This document shows positions 21,264 through 31,421 of a stretch of DNA of 64,000 bases, piece after piece. The DNA is from Arthrinium phaeospermum (taxonomy: Eukaryota; Ascomycota; Sordariomycetes; Amphisphaeriales; Apiosporaceae). The notes under the pieces were generated by a model that was not told the origin of the DNA, did not search any database, and saw nothing but the letters and a program-made list of their open reading frames with translations. The translations under genes were made by a program, and so were the position numbers. Positions within the stretch are counted from its first letter, which is position 1, and every line of letters starts with the position of its first letter. The stretch is taken from positions 1,302,001 through 1,366,000 of the forward strand of contig QYRS01000007.1 of the NCBI GenBank assembly GCA_006503535.1, given 5' to 3'.

Positions 21264-23358
21264 ATGCGGATCTCTAGCAGCACCTGGCTATCATGGCTGG
21301 CAATGGGCGGATGGTTGGCGGCTGCTACCGATGTCGTCTACGTGACAGACCTGACAATATTCACGGAGTTGGTGAGTTAGGTACCACTTGTTGTTGGAGT
21401 TCGTCGTCTGCGGCTGGGATATTCTACCACGAGATCATTGGAGCAACTCTTATACTACAACGTCTAATCGGCATTGCTATCTGTTCATTCGCGTTGATGG
21501 TGCAAGACTAACAGATTTAGGCACCCTGTGCTGCCTCGGCTCTGTCTTATAATATCATGTCAATGACCTACTCTGCCTGCCCACAGGCCGTCACCGACTT
21601 GCAGTCCTGCGTCTGTTCCAAGGGCAGTATACCCTCGACAGTACAGTCCGGCATCTCGAAATCCGTAAGCTACAGCTGTGGATCGACTGCGACGGATGAC
21701 CAAGCCAGCGCCTCAAGGGCATACGCCGCCTACTGTAATCAAGCAAACATCACGCCGTTCCCGAAGCCAACACAGCCGGTGTCGCAATACATTATGGACT
21801 TTCCCGAATGGGCCGAGCTGGCGCCTTGCGCTGCGTCTGCGGTGTCGTTAAACGTTATGTAAGTCTCTACCCGAACCTCGCATCGCGCCATATTGGTATG
21901 CCTTCGTTCGGTGCCATTTTCTGACTTGACAAAAGGAGTATGGTTCGTGACATGAGACCCAAAGCAACATTCAGGAGCCTAACAAGCTACAGACGTACGA
22001 TCTTTGCCCTACCGATGCGAGCCTTCTGGCCCCCTGTGTCTGCAACAAGAACCAAAACTCCCTGAGAGTAAGCCAGGCCATCAATACGTCGGCCAAGTCG
22101 TCTTGCTCAGCCCACACCGCCGATGTATCGTCAGCGCAAGCTCTGTTCGCCGCATATTGCGCCCTTAACAACGGCACCACTTCGTTTCCTATCCCCTCGG
22201 ATCCGCCAGGTGATAGTAAGAGCCCCTTTCTAACCCCATAGTAGAATGATCTACTCACCATTCTTTTCAGTGACGTATTATGTGACCGGGATGGCCGAAT
22301 ACAAATCTCTCGCACCATGCGCCCAATCAGCACTGTCATCTGGCGTATTAAGCGTAAGAAAAAAAAACCGGGTTGTGTAGACATCGGATCTGACCCTGCA
22401 TTTTCCAGCAAACATACGACCTTTGTCCTTCAGGCCCCAAAGCGTTGGCGTCCTGCGCGTGTATCAAAGAGGGTATGCCAAGTCTGGTATCCGCAATAAT
22501 CACAAGTGGTGTAAGGGACTCCTGTGATCAAACCGCATCAGCAGATATCAGTTCAGCCTTGAGGGTATGGGACATCTACTGCAGTGCCGCAAAAGGGCTG
22601 GTAACCCCATCAGGTATCACCGAGTCAGGTACGTCAATCCCACTCGCGGAACACTTCAGTTTACTCACCAAGCAGTGCAACAAACATCGCCCCCGGGTCG
22701 AACTGGCAGCGGCTCCGGCCCACGCCCCACCGGCACCGATGCGAACCCCAGCAGCTCGAACAGCAGCAGCGCAGATGCGTCCAAAGGAACCAAGTCCAAC
22801 GTGACTATTATTGCTTCGGCTGCCGTTGGCGTTATACTTGGGCTGGGTGCTATTGGCGCGGTCCTCTTTTACTTTATGTGGCGGCGCCGCCATGCGCAGG
22901 GTGGAAATCAAGAAGAGGCCACCCATAATCCTACGACGGCACCAGACAATGGCTCTGGGAAGCCCGAACTCGACAGTACCGTAGTCGCTGTTATGCCGGA
23001 AGCCGGAAGCCCAAGTATCAGCTCGCTGAAGCCGGCTTCGCCACCGCGCGCCGACAATGTCTCTCCAGTATATGCGCATGGAGAAGGCCATTACTCACCA
23101 CTCAAACCGGAGCTCTCGTCGACACCAATGGCATGGCAGCATCCAGAACTCCAGGGAAACCATAGAGCATCTTCTCAAACTCATCCCCCTGTGCCCGAAG
23201 CATATGGGCAGCCACTTCATGAAGCACCGGGTCAGGCCCATGGAGATGGCCATGTAGCTCCGCCTGACCACACGTACCAGCCACACATGGGGTGGCAGTC
23301 GGGACCAGTACACGAGATGGATGGTGGATATGGAGGAGATGGAGGAGGTCACTACTAA
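21264..23358 (+). CDS. three-repeat cysteine-rich type I membrane protein
   Basis: Inferred exons are 21264-21371, 21521-21858, about 21987-22215, 22271-22353, 22409-22628 and 22676-23358, about 550 aa. Exon 1 is a signal peptide starting MRISSSTWLSWLAM. Three extracellular repeats follow. Each starts with APCAxSA, then a TYxxCP or TYDLCP block, a CxC-K block (SCVCSKG, PCVCNKN, SCACIKE) and a last pair of Cys separated by an S/T-A-D stretch, six Cys per unit. A Ser/Asn/Gly-rich stalk leads to one transmembrane helix (IIASAAVGVILGLGAIGAVLF) with RRRH stop-transfer, then a Pro/His-rich cytoplasmic tail ending in Gly/Tyr-rich sequence. Introns 1 and 3-5 (149, 55, 55 and 47 nt) are in phase. The exon 2/3 junction is not: the donor reads AT|GTAAGT, and one more base would make repeat 2 match repeat 3. 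A cell-wall or sensing role is inference; the architecture resembles fungal wall sensors only in layout. Confidence 0.75.
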
Positions 23359-23871
23359 GCCGAAAGGATGACCTGCTAAACATCGACATACATCACGACA
23401 AGGACACGCGTCTGTTCGCAACCAACTATGTTTACTTATACTAATAGACAATTAATAGCTGTTTCATACAATAGAGACATCTTGCTTTTGAAGAAAGGGC
23501 AGGTAGGAAGTTGATCCGCTTTTGAGGGCTGTAAAGGGGAAATTAAACGGGACGTTTGGGCTGATGACCGCGACGCAATATTGACAAGATCAATATACCA
23601 TATCGATGTTGGATGACAAGCAAGCAGTCTTTCACCGATGGTTATATATTCTGTACGTCATCTACCAGCATTGGGAGTCAGAGTTGTCTTACGTTCAGAA
23701 TGATATGTGTCCAGCTATCCCATTGAACCCAGCTACTCCATTGCGAGTCGGTTATCCCAATGCGAGCCGTTCCCTCTTTGCCAAATCCCCATTGCCAACC
23801 TTACGGTTCGGTCAACATTCCTCTTCTCGTTGTCCACACCACACTCGAGCTACACAGCTGCATCAAACACG
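23359..23871. other. intergenic
   Basis: This holds the 3' flank of the repeat membrane protein and the promoter of the next small gene. I see nothing else. Confidence 0.45.
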
Positions 23872-24539
23872 ATGAAGGTTAGTTGAACTTCAAGAACAAC
23901 CACGTGGCATGGTCTAACAAACAGCTGGCAGTACCTCGCCATCTCGTTCCTGGTCATGCTGGTCATGATGGTGGTCGGCACCACTTCCACCACGGGCACG
24001 CCCGACAATCCCACAACCCAGCCCATCCTCCACGAGGTGAAAGCCATGGTCGCCGAGGCGGCCAAGCTCCATGTCGACAGTGCTACTGCCCCTGCACCCG
24101 CACCTGCCCCCAGCGTGCTGCAATGGGCCCCAGGGACAAATACGTCATCAACTGCAACGGTTCCTACGTCAAGTCCTTCGTCTGCTGGTGAGTCACAGCC
24201 CATAACCGGTCGAATATATTCACTAGAATCCCATGTGCCTCTCTTTCATTTCTTTCGTGTTCTGTCGTTGGCAACACTGCCTCCTTTCGGTGGACTATGC
24301 AACCCTCCCATAGCCGACGACCATTATCTTCCAGCACACTCCTCAAACAAGTACATACTGATGTGTATTCCAGGTACTACAACAACACTCGCTGTTTCAG
24401 CGGCCACTTGACCTCCGATTCCCCGGACTGTCTCGCGAACTGCACGTGCGACCCGTGGCAACATGATTACTGGGGCCCGGGCTTGAATGGCTCGCGGAAG
24501 CTGCCCATCGAAGTCGCCCCCGTCGATGACGCGGAGTAA
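23872..24539 (+). CDS. small secreted Cys-containing protein, apparent frameshift
   Basis: Exon 1 is only six bases (23872-23877, Met-Lys). A 54-nt intron with branch CTAAC ends at the second of two AG sites seven bases apart. Exon 2 (23932-24187) then gives a strong signal peptide, YLAISFLVMLVMMVVG, followed by a helix and an APAPAPAPS linker. The C-terminal half has a clear Cys pattern: VINCNGSYVKSFVCW at the end of exon 2 and, after a 186-nt intron, exon 3 (24374-24539) with YYNNTRCFSG and CLANCTCDPW. The two halves are in different frames, and one missing base near 24110-24140 would join them. Using the first AG instead keeps the second half in frame but destroys the signal peptide. It is probably a secreted protein with six Cys and two N-glycosylation sites; I recognise no family. 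Confidence 0.5.
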
Positions 24540-26138
24540 CGTGCGGGCCGAGCGCAATCTGAGTCGTCAGGCACCCGGAGCAGAAGGCAATGCGGATGCA
24601 TATAGGAGGAAAACGAGGCAGCATAGTCTTCCACCAAGACTTTGGTCGGCTTCATCTGGCATCTCTAAATAGGCAGACGGACCAGTTCTTAAATGGGTCT
24701 GATCAAGCATCGCTCTAGTACAGATGAATATACTTGATTCAATTCACCTTATGCGACTCTACGAGTCGTTGCCCGTCAACTACCACAAACTTGATCGGAG
24801 CATGCTACGGGGAGAACCAAACTTCTTGTCGGCGATAGGTGATATTCGCATGCCATTGCCGTTAATTAATTGACCAGCTTCTGTGAGTCAGATAACCTGC
24901 GGCAGCTTTGTCACTTTCAAACGGCGGTATGGCTTGGCTACATGTAAGGTACCTAACTTCACGCTGGCCCCTTCCTCCCCAGGAACGGGGTTACCGGCTT
25001 TAAAAGGGGGGCCCGCGCAACAGCCCACTCAAGCTTTACGCACAAGATAGTGTGTCTTGGTAACGAAGCCAACTGCCGGCCAGTGAGCCAGTCAAGGCGG
25101 GATTTGGGTACCTAATGTTCTCTTTCCCCGACGTGTCGGATGCAGGTCGACCCAGGCTTCGGCGACTCACTCCTGTTTACATGTATGTAGTGGTACCTTT
25201 CCAGCACAAGGAGGCTGCACCTGCATTCGGTTCGGGCATATCCGAACGGAGGCGTGACTCCCGGGACGACTTGTGGCTGTTACAGTGACGTTGATATTGC
25301 ATTCGATGGTTTCTCACGTAACGAATCGGCAGGCGCTTGCAACAACCGGCATTGCAGTATCTAACTTTAGGGCACTACATAGCTAGGTGCACCATCCTTG
25401 AGGTAAACGCCGAACATAGGGGCGCTAATTGATGAGGGCATCTAAGAAGTACTTAGGTAGAGCAAACACTTGACGGTTTGCTTCCAATTGATGCAACGTA
25501 CCTAACTTCAACACTACCTAGCATACCAATTTGTCAGCATCGGACCTATCACCTCAGACCTCTAGAATATTGCAAGACATTGACTATCTCCGACGACGAT
25601 CCTATGATGGAGACACTTGAACACTCGACTGTTAGCAAAGCCACATCTGGGATAGCAAAGTAGAGCCCGGCCCCACCATAGCTTGCCATAGCTTTCTGAG
25701 CGCGGGGTAAAAACTGGCGACGTAGGTGGTAGGCAATTCCGATCGGGAAACAGAAGAAGTTGCGTCACGACTCAATTTCTCTGTATATTTGTCATGTACG
25801 TCGTACGTACACACTATAGCTGCCACCCATGCTACCTATCCACTTGCGTACGGCGTGCGGACAGTTTGCTACTATGTACTACCATGACACTCATCCTGCC
25901 TACCTACCCCATATCCAGTTAGGAAGGCGATAAGATCCAAAACATCTGTGCATGTGTGGGTATGCACCTTGCAGAAGAGGTAAGTAGGCAGGGCAGGCAG
26001 GCGGGATGATACGTAAACAGTCCACGCTGCCACGGTAGGAAAAGGCTCAGAGGCCTATATAGCCAGGAGAAACCCCTCACTCCCTCTCCCTCCTCTTCTT
26101 GTCCCGGACTCCCAAACAACCTGCCCACCATCTTGTAT
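24540..26138. other. intergenic, rich in TACCTA/TAGGTA words
   Basis: 1.6 kb with no recognisable gene. Short words such as GGTACCTAA, CTTAGGTA and CTACCTA recur (for example near 24947, 25107, 25453, 25498, 25515, 25833 and 25903). It includes the aldo-keto reductase promoter. Confidence 0.45.
26055..26062 (+). promoter_or_regulatory. TATA-like element
   Basis: CTATATAG lies 77 bases before the first ATG of the aldo-keto reductase and is followed by a CT-rich leader, as expected for a well-expressed fungal gene. Confidence 0.4.
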
Positions 26139-27277
26139 ATGCATCGTCGCCTCTTCACTGCCAACTCCATCCGCACATTCAGTACCTCTTTAACTAGACA
26201 CACTACCGCCACAACCACCAGCAAGATGCCCGCCGTCAAGTCCATGTTCGACCCCAAGGACATGCAGTTCCGCCACCTGGGCCCCACCGGCCTCAAGGTG
26301 AGCGTGCTGTCCCTGGGCGGCTGGCTGACGTACGGCGGCACCCAGAAGGGCGAGATTGTCAAGAAGTGCCTGCAGACGGCCTGGGACCACGGCATCAACA
26401 CGTTCGACACGGCCGAGACGTACGCCAACGGCGAGTCCGAGGTCGAGATGGGCCAGGCCCTCAAGGAGCTCGGCTGGCCGCGCGACGAGTACGTCCTGAC
26501 CACCAAGGTCTTCTTCGGCACCGGCCGCAAGGAGCCCAACACGCGCGGCCTCAGCCGCAAGCACGTCGTCGAGGGCCTCAAGAGCTCGCTCGAGCGCATG
26601 CAGCAGCCCTACGTCGACATCGTCTTCGCCCACCGCCCCGACTACGCCACCCCCATGCGCGAGATCGTCGAGGGCTTCACCCAGGTCATCCGCAACCTCA
26701 ACCTCGCCTACTACTGGGGCACCTCGGAGTGGTCCGCCACCCAGATCATGGAGGCCACCCAGATTGCCGAAAAGTACAACCTGATCGCCCCCGTCGTCGA
26801 GCAGCCCCAGTACAACGCCTTCCACCGCGAACGCTTCGAGGTCGAGTACAAGCCCCTGTTCCAGCAGTTCCAGTACGGCACCACCATCTGGTCGCCCCTG
26901 GCCTCCGGTCTGCTCACCGGCAAGTACAACGACGGCATCCCCGAGGACTCGCGCTTCGCCACCAACAAGTCCTTCTTCGAGGACACGGTCAAGCAGCTCC
27001 AGTCGCCCGAGGGCAAGGCCAAGATCGAGAAGGTCCGCAAGCTCACCACCATCGCCGAGAAGCTCGGCGGCAACGCCCCCAGCTCGCCCTCGCCTGGTGC
27101 ATCAAGAACCCCAACGTCAGCACCGTCATCCTCGGCGCCACCAAGGTCGAGCAGATCGAAGACAACTGCAAGTCTGTCAAGCTGTCCGAGAAGCTGACCC
27201 CCGAGCTCATGGAGGAGATTGAGAAGATCTTGGACAACACGCCCAAGCAGCCTGCAGTCTATGGCCGTGAGCGATAG
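26139..27277 (+). CDS. aldo-keto reductase, voltage-gated K+ channel beta-subunit type
   Basis: NADPH-dependent oxidoreductase fold of the Kv-beta-like AKR group. The sequence shows [18 protein letters not shown] at the start of the barrel, the catalytic Asp and Tyr in [12 protein letters not shown], the Lys in LTTKVFFG, and the His in VFAHRPDY. It also shows the family blocks [24 protein letters not shown] and [16 protein letters not shown]. The frame breaks near 27077: the N-terminal frame reads [10 protein letters not shown], while the next frame continues [21 protein letters not shown] to the end at 27277. One missing C in the GCCCCC run restores the usual sequence. Codon use is very GC-rich at third positions, as in a highly expressed gene, so a consensus error is likely. 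Two starts are possible: ATG 26139 adds a 29-residue Arg/Ser/Thr-rich leader; ATG 26226 gives the usual cytosolic N-terminus ([11 protein letters not shown]). Confidence 0.85.
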
Positions 27278-27929
27278 ACGCTAAATAGGCGAATCGGTCG
27301 AATTAGAAGCATTTACGAATTAGGTACCCAAAATGAATTAATATAATACTCCACCAACACGAGTATATCTTGACTTTCTTGTTGCTCGAGCAAAGTACCT
27401 AATTGCATGAATGCGCAATTGCAAGTGGTGCATATACCACTGTTGCTTGGCCACGGTGCATCTATCGAAGGCAATGACTCCCTCAAGAGAATTGAGCGCC
27501 AAGCTGTAGCTCCCCGTATCACACATGTGCCACAATAACAGCCCCTTAACTTGCCATTATGCGACGATGGAAAAACACCAGCTGGTCATAAAGCGGCCCA
27601 ATCCAATGTACAGCCTTGAAGATGTGCATATCATAATTAGGCTTTTATTATGGTCGTTGGTTAAGAGACTGCTTGGCGATCAAGGACGCAACGATTTTGT
27701 CAATGATCATAGGCCGTTTTGGTAAACAGATATCTCCCTACTACCATGTAGGCATATCAAGGGGATTAAGATTGGGTATCAGCCTATAAGAGCCTCCTTC
27801 CGCACCGGTTGCCATCCTCCTCGCCTACCAATCAGATGTTCGGTGTCGCTTAGTATACATATCCTACAAACTTCCCCCAAAAACGCTGGCTATCCATGCG
27901 CTCGCCATGGTGAATCGGTCCCGCGTCAA
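27278..27929. other. convergent 3' flanks, AT-rich
   Basis: This gap lies between the end of the aldo-keto reductase and the end of the minus-strand 2EXR gene. I see no coding or RNA signal. Confidence 0.5.
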
Positions 27930-29812
27930 TCAAAAGCCGCCGTCATCATCGCCGTAGGGGTCTTCCTCTTCTCCGTCCATGTCCAGAAGCAGATCGTTCT
28001 CAGAAAGCGCGCCGTCTCCGCCTTCATCTTCATGATCGTAGGTGTCTTCAAAGGGATCATCGTAATCGCCATTGCGCAGCTGTTCCATGTCCGAATCGGG
28101 TTCGGAGCCGGCCTCGGGTGAAGGTGCCACGGGTACTTCGGAGCGGAAGAGCTGCAGTCGCTCAGCCAGCGAAGGTTTCTTCTGGGGCTTTTCGTCTTCC
28201 GATTCTTCTTCGTCGTCTTCCGAATCGTCCTCGCTTGCGCTTTCGTCCTCGCCCTGTTCCGTTGCCGAGTCTTCGTCATCGTCATCGTCGTCTGATTCTG
28301 GCATAGCTATCCGTCTCCGTCGCTTGTTTGATCGTGATGTGACCTCTCCGTCCTCGGAGTCCGACGTTGCAACGCGTTTGCGACGCTTGCTTGGTTTAGC
28401 CTGCTCTTCTTCGTCGATCACATCTTCCTCCATCGCCTCCTCCTCCTCATCCTCATCCTCGGAATCTGACATGACTGCGCGTTTGCGGCGCTTGCTTGGC
28501 TTAGTCTGCTCTTCATCGTCGACCATAACCGCTTCATCCTCCTCCGAGTCTGACATAACGACCCTTTTACGGCGCGTTGAAGGCTGGGCCGCCGTTGCTT
28601 CCGCGTCATCACCATCGTCTTCAGACTCATCGTCAGAGTCTTTTAGCACACGGCGTCTTGGTCTTTGAGCGTTGCGCGAGGATTCATCTGATGTATCACT
28701 CGCCTCGGCATCACTCTGGCCAGGCGACTCGGGCTCGACACTGGAGAAGCGGGCAGATTCAGGTTCGACGCTAGAGAAGTTGGCAGGCTCAACCGCAGCG
28801 GCAAGGTCCTCGGGTTCTGGCGAGAAACCATTGAAAACAGAGGTATCGAATTCTTGTTCTGAGTCGCCGTCGAGGACCTGCAAGTCATCTTCGTCTTCCG
28901 AATGTTCATCCTCGTCGATCGAGCCATCATCGATGCCTTCGCTTTCGTATTCAGGGATACATCATCGTCTTCATCCCCCGAAAACTCATCGTATTGCCAA
29001 TCTTCGACCGCCTCCCAATTGCCGTCAGCTGGGTAGAGCTCCCTGAGCTTGTCGTACCGGTGCACACCCGAGCCCTCGAAATCAAATACCACTATCGGCC
29101 ATATGACTTCCTCTCCTATCTTGACAGAACATGTCTGGCCGAGCGAAGCCTTGTCGGTATTATTGTCTGTATCTTCGTCGACGTGAGTATCATTGTCTGC
29201 ACCTTCGTCGTCGTGAGGACCATTGTCTACATCCTCCTCGTGGCCAAATGAGGCGCGTGCGTTTGCCTTGAGGCAGCAGTAGATGGCTTCGTAGTCTTCA
29301 CCCAGGCCCGTATCCAGCTCTCCACCTGAAGATGGTATGTCTGGACTGCATCGGACCCACACCACCGCAGACTTCTCGTTTGTGTAATCGCTTGTGTGAC
29401 GAAATACGTCGACTGCAAATTAGGCCAGTGCGGACGTTCGGCAGTAAGTAGATCTTCATATTGGTGCTCGGCTGTGCCCTCAAGGTCGAGGGCGATGTTG
29501 CGAATTCCCGTGAACACGTCGCTGTCTGTCTGCCACGAAGATCCCAGATACGTTGACGAAGCTCGAGCGGTAGACGGGTGAATTGCGGGAACGACTCGAA
29601 CTCAAATCCATCCTCCGAGCCATCATCTGTCTCATCAGACTCATCGCCAGATTCCACAGCCTCGACGTCCAGAAACCCATTGTTTTCCTCCTCGTCCGAA
29701 CCATCCGACTCATCAGAGCTGGATTCACGACATCATGGCCGGTTTCATCATGGTCAGGAGCCACGGATCCGGAGTGTTCTGATCCCGACTCTGGCTCTGG
29801 CTCCGACGACAT
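27930..29812 (-). pseudogene. 2EXR domain protein with acidic tail, multiply frameshifted
   Basis: Five frame segments in order on the minus strand form one protein. It has an acidic start at 29812 (MSSEPEPESGSEHSG), then SSDESDGSDEEE, then the 2EXR opening FPQFTRLPLELRQRIWDL. This is followed by SDVFTGIRNIALDLEGTAE and TRSLRWCGSDAV, then GLGEDYEAIYCCLKAN, and a long acidic tail. All four frame changes are in the direction expected from one missing base; the last is in a CCC run near 28955. The 2EXR domain also seems shortened, because it jumps from RIWDL to SDVF without the usual intervening part. The tail has three basic-plus-phosphosite units (RRKRVVMSDSEE, RRKRAVMSDSED, RRKRVATSDSED), likely nuclear signals beside casein-kinase-2 sites, and the block PSLAERLQLFRSE. 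2EXR proteins are numerous in ascomycetes and of unknown function. It is broken as given; consensus error remains possible. Confidence 0.65.
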
Positions 29813-31421
29813 TTTCTATCAGACGAGGCTGATATATGATGTCGATGAGTACGTATTGGTTCGTCAAGCTGAGAGCTCCGGGCTGATTGACGCGACCAGT
29901 AGCAAGCAAGACGTGTACCCTGCAGATATTCAAGGGCTAGGTCTCCAGCATAGGATTAGCGAGTCGTGTATACTCCTCTCCGGGCAGTTTCTCGATGTCA
30001 GGAACGGAAGCCGAGAAGAGAAAGCACGTGTATGACAACAAACGCGAACCTTGTGAGATGTGGCTGTGATTGCCCATGCCAATGGTCTGTGAGGTCGAGG
30101 TAGGGATGGTTTTGAGTTAAGCCACAGAGCGGAGCTCCATGCAAACCTAAAATGATGCAAATGGGGCAGTCAGCTATAGTGGGGCTTATTCTACTAGCCC
30201 TGCAGACAGGGCAGCAACTTTATATTGACAGATCAATTGATCCATTCAATTGATGCGCTTACTTAAGGTATTGAATACAAGATCGAGTATGCAGAGAGGA
30301 TGAAATACTATCACGAACGAAAATATCCATGTGACTTTGCAAGGCACCTGCATGACTCTACAGTGTCATGTCGTTCCTTCCGGATTTGAGACTGGGAAAA
30401 CTTTTTGTTTTCTTCCGAAAAGTAGAAGGAACAGATCAATTGATCCATTCAATTGATGCGCTTACTTAAGGTATTGAATACAAGATCGAGTATGCAGAGA
30501 TGAAATACTATCACGAACGAAAATATCCATGTGACTTTGCAAGGCACCTGCGCCATGACTCTACAGTGTCATGTCGTTCCTTCCGGATTTGAGACTGGGA
30601 AAACTTTTTGTTTTCTTCCGAAAAGTAGAAGGACTAATAATTCACCACTTATGATGTAACCTGGCCTTGGAAGTTCCTGTCTGAAAATCGACATCGCAGG
30701 CCCCTATGCATTCATGGCCAGTGTCTGGCCTTGGGCTTCAATAAGATCTTGTCACACGGTATGCTTATAGGTTAATCGAAAGGGGAAAACGCAGGGATTC
30801 GTATTGTCACAAGGTCCTATGCGTCCTTTTTTTAAAGGTGTAAGATACAACCTACATATACATGTACTACAAGGGTGCAATATCTACACCGATCCCAGAA
30901 AGACCCTTTGCCCCCTGAACGCCTTCTGCAGTCTGCAGACCCGGTATCATCCTGGTCTCGTTGCCAATCATCGCCGGATACACCATACCATGCAAACCCG
31001 ACCGACATACCGACCGACCAGTTCGCCCAACCGACTGACCACCATGAGCCTTCTCGAGCTGAGGGGAAAAAATACTGGAGAGATATCAACAACCGCGAAA
31101 GATCGCCGCCAAATGCTATGAATGGGAAGAAAAGAAACAACCAGGTATCTACGCCACGCCATGCTGTTCTAATGAATCGTGTCCGTGTCGTGCGGCCCCT
31201 GTAATGATATGCGCGCTTCGAGTGAGGTAGAGATTCTAGGCGGGAGAAAAAGAACGAAAGCCAAGGTTTGCAGAAGGGTATCGTTGACCGACGTACGTAC
31301 AAGTGGATAGGAAAGAATGCAGTCAATGCAGAGAGGTATAGTGTGGACTTGGTCGGCGTTGTGGTTGGTTATGTAGAGTAGCCACTACGGAACGGCATGA
31401 AGTATGCGGTCTCATACTTGC
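29813..31421. other. intergenic containing a tandem duplication
   Basis: Apart from the 203-bp tandem repeat at 30228-30633 I see no gene. The part near 31300-31421 is the 3' flank of the DBF4-like gene. The sequence right of 29812 is the 2EXR gene's promoter. Confidence 0.45.
30228..30633. repeat. 203-bp tandem duplication
   Basis: Two adjacent copies, 30228-30430 and 30431-30633, are almost identical. Each starts with ACAGATCAATTGATCC, which contains the perfect 12-bp palindrome GATCAATTGATC, and ends at GTAGAAGGA. They differ mainly by two 3-base indels that cancel in length: copy 1 has GAGAGGATGAA where copy 2 has GAGATGAA, and copy 1 has CCTGCATGAC where copy 2 has CCTGCGCCATGAC. No reading frame crosses both. 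It lies between two disrupted genes. Confidence 0.92.

Noticed and set aside
24060..24120. Cys-rich reading CRQCYCPCTRTC in the small secreted gene
   Set aside because: It is the shifted reading of an APAPAPAPS linker; the signal-peptide frame is the likelier one here.
21264..24539. Secondary metabolite or defence gene cluster around the secreted and membrane proteins
   Set aside because: No synthase, regulator or nucleotide-binding NLR-type gene is nearby; the genes look independent.
30228..30633. CRISPR-like array or LTR pair
   Set aside because: There are only two directly adjacent copies with no spacers and no internal coding region; it is a simple tandem duplication.
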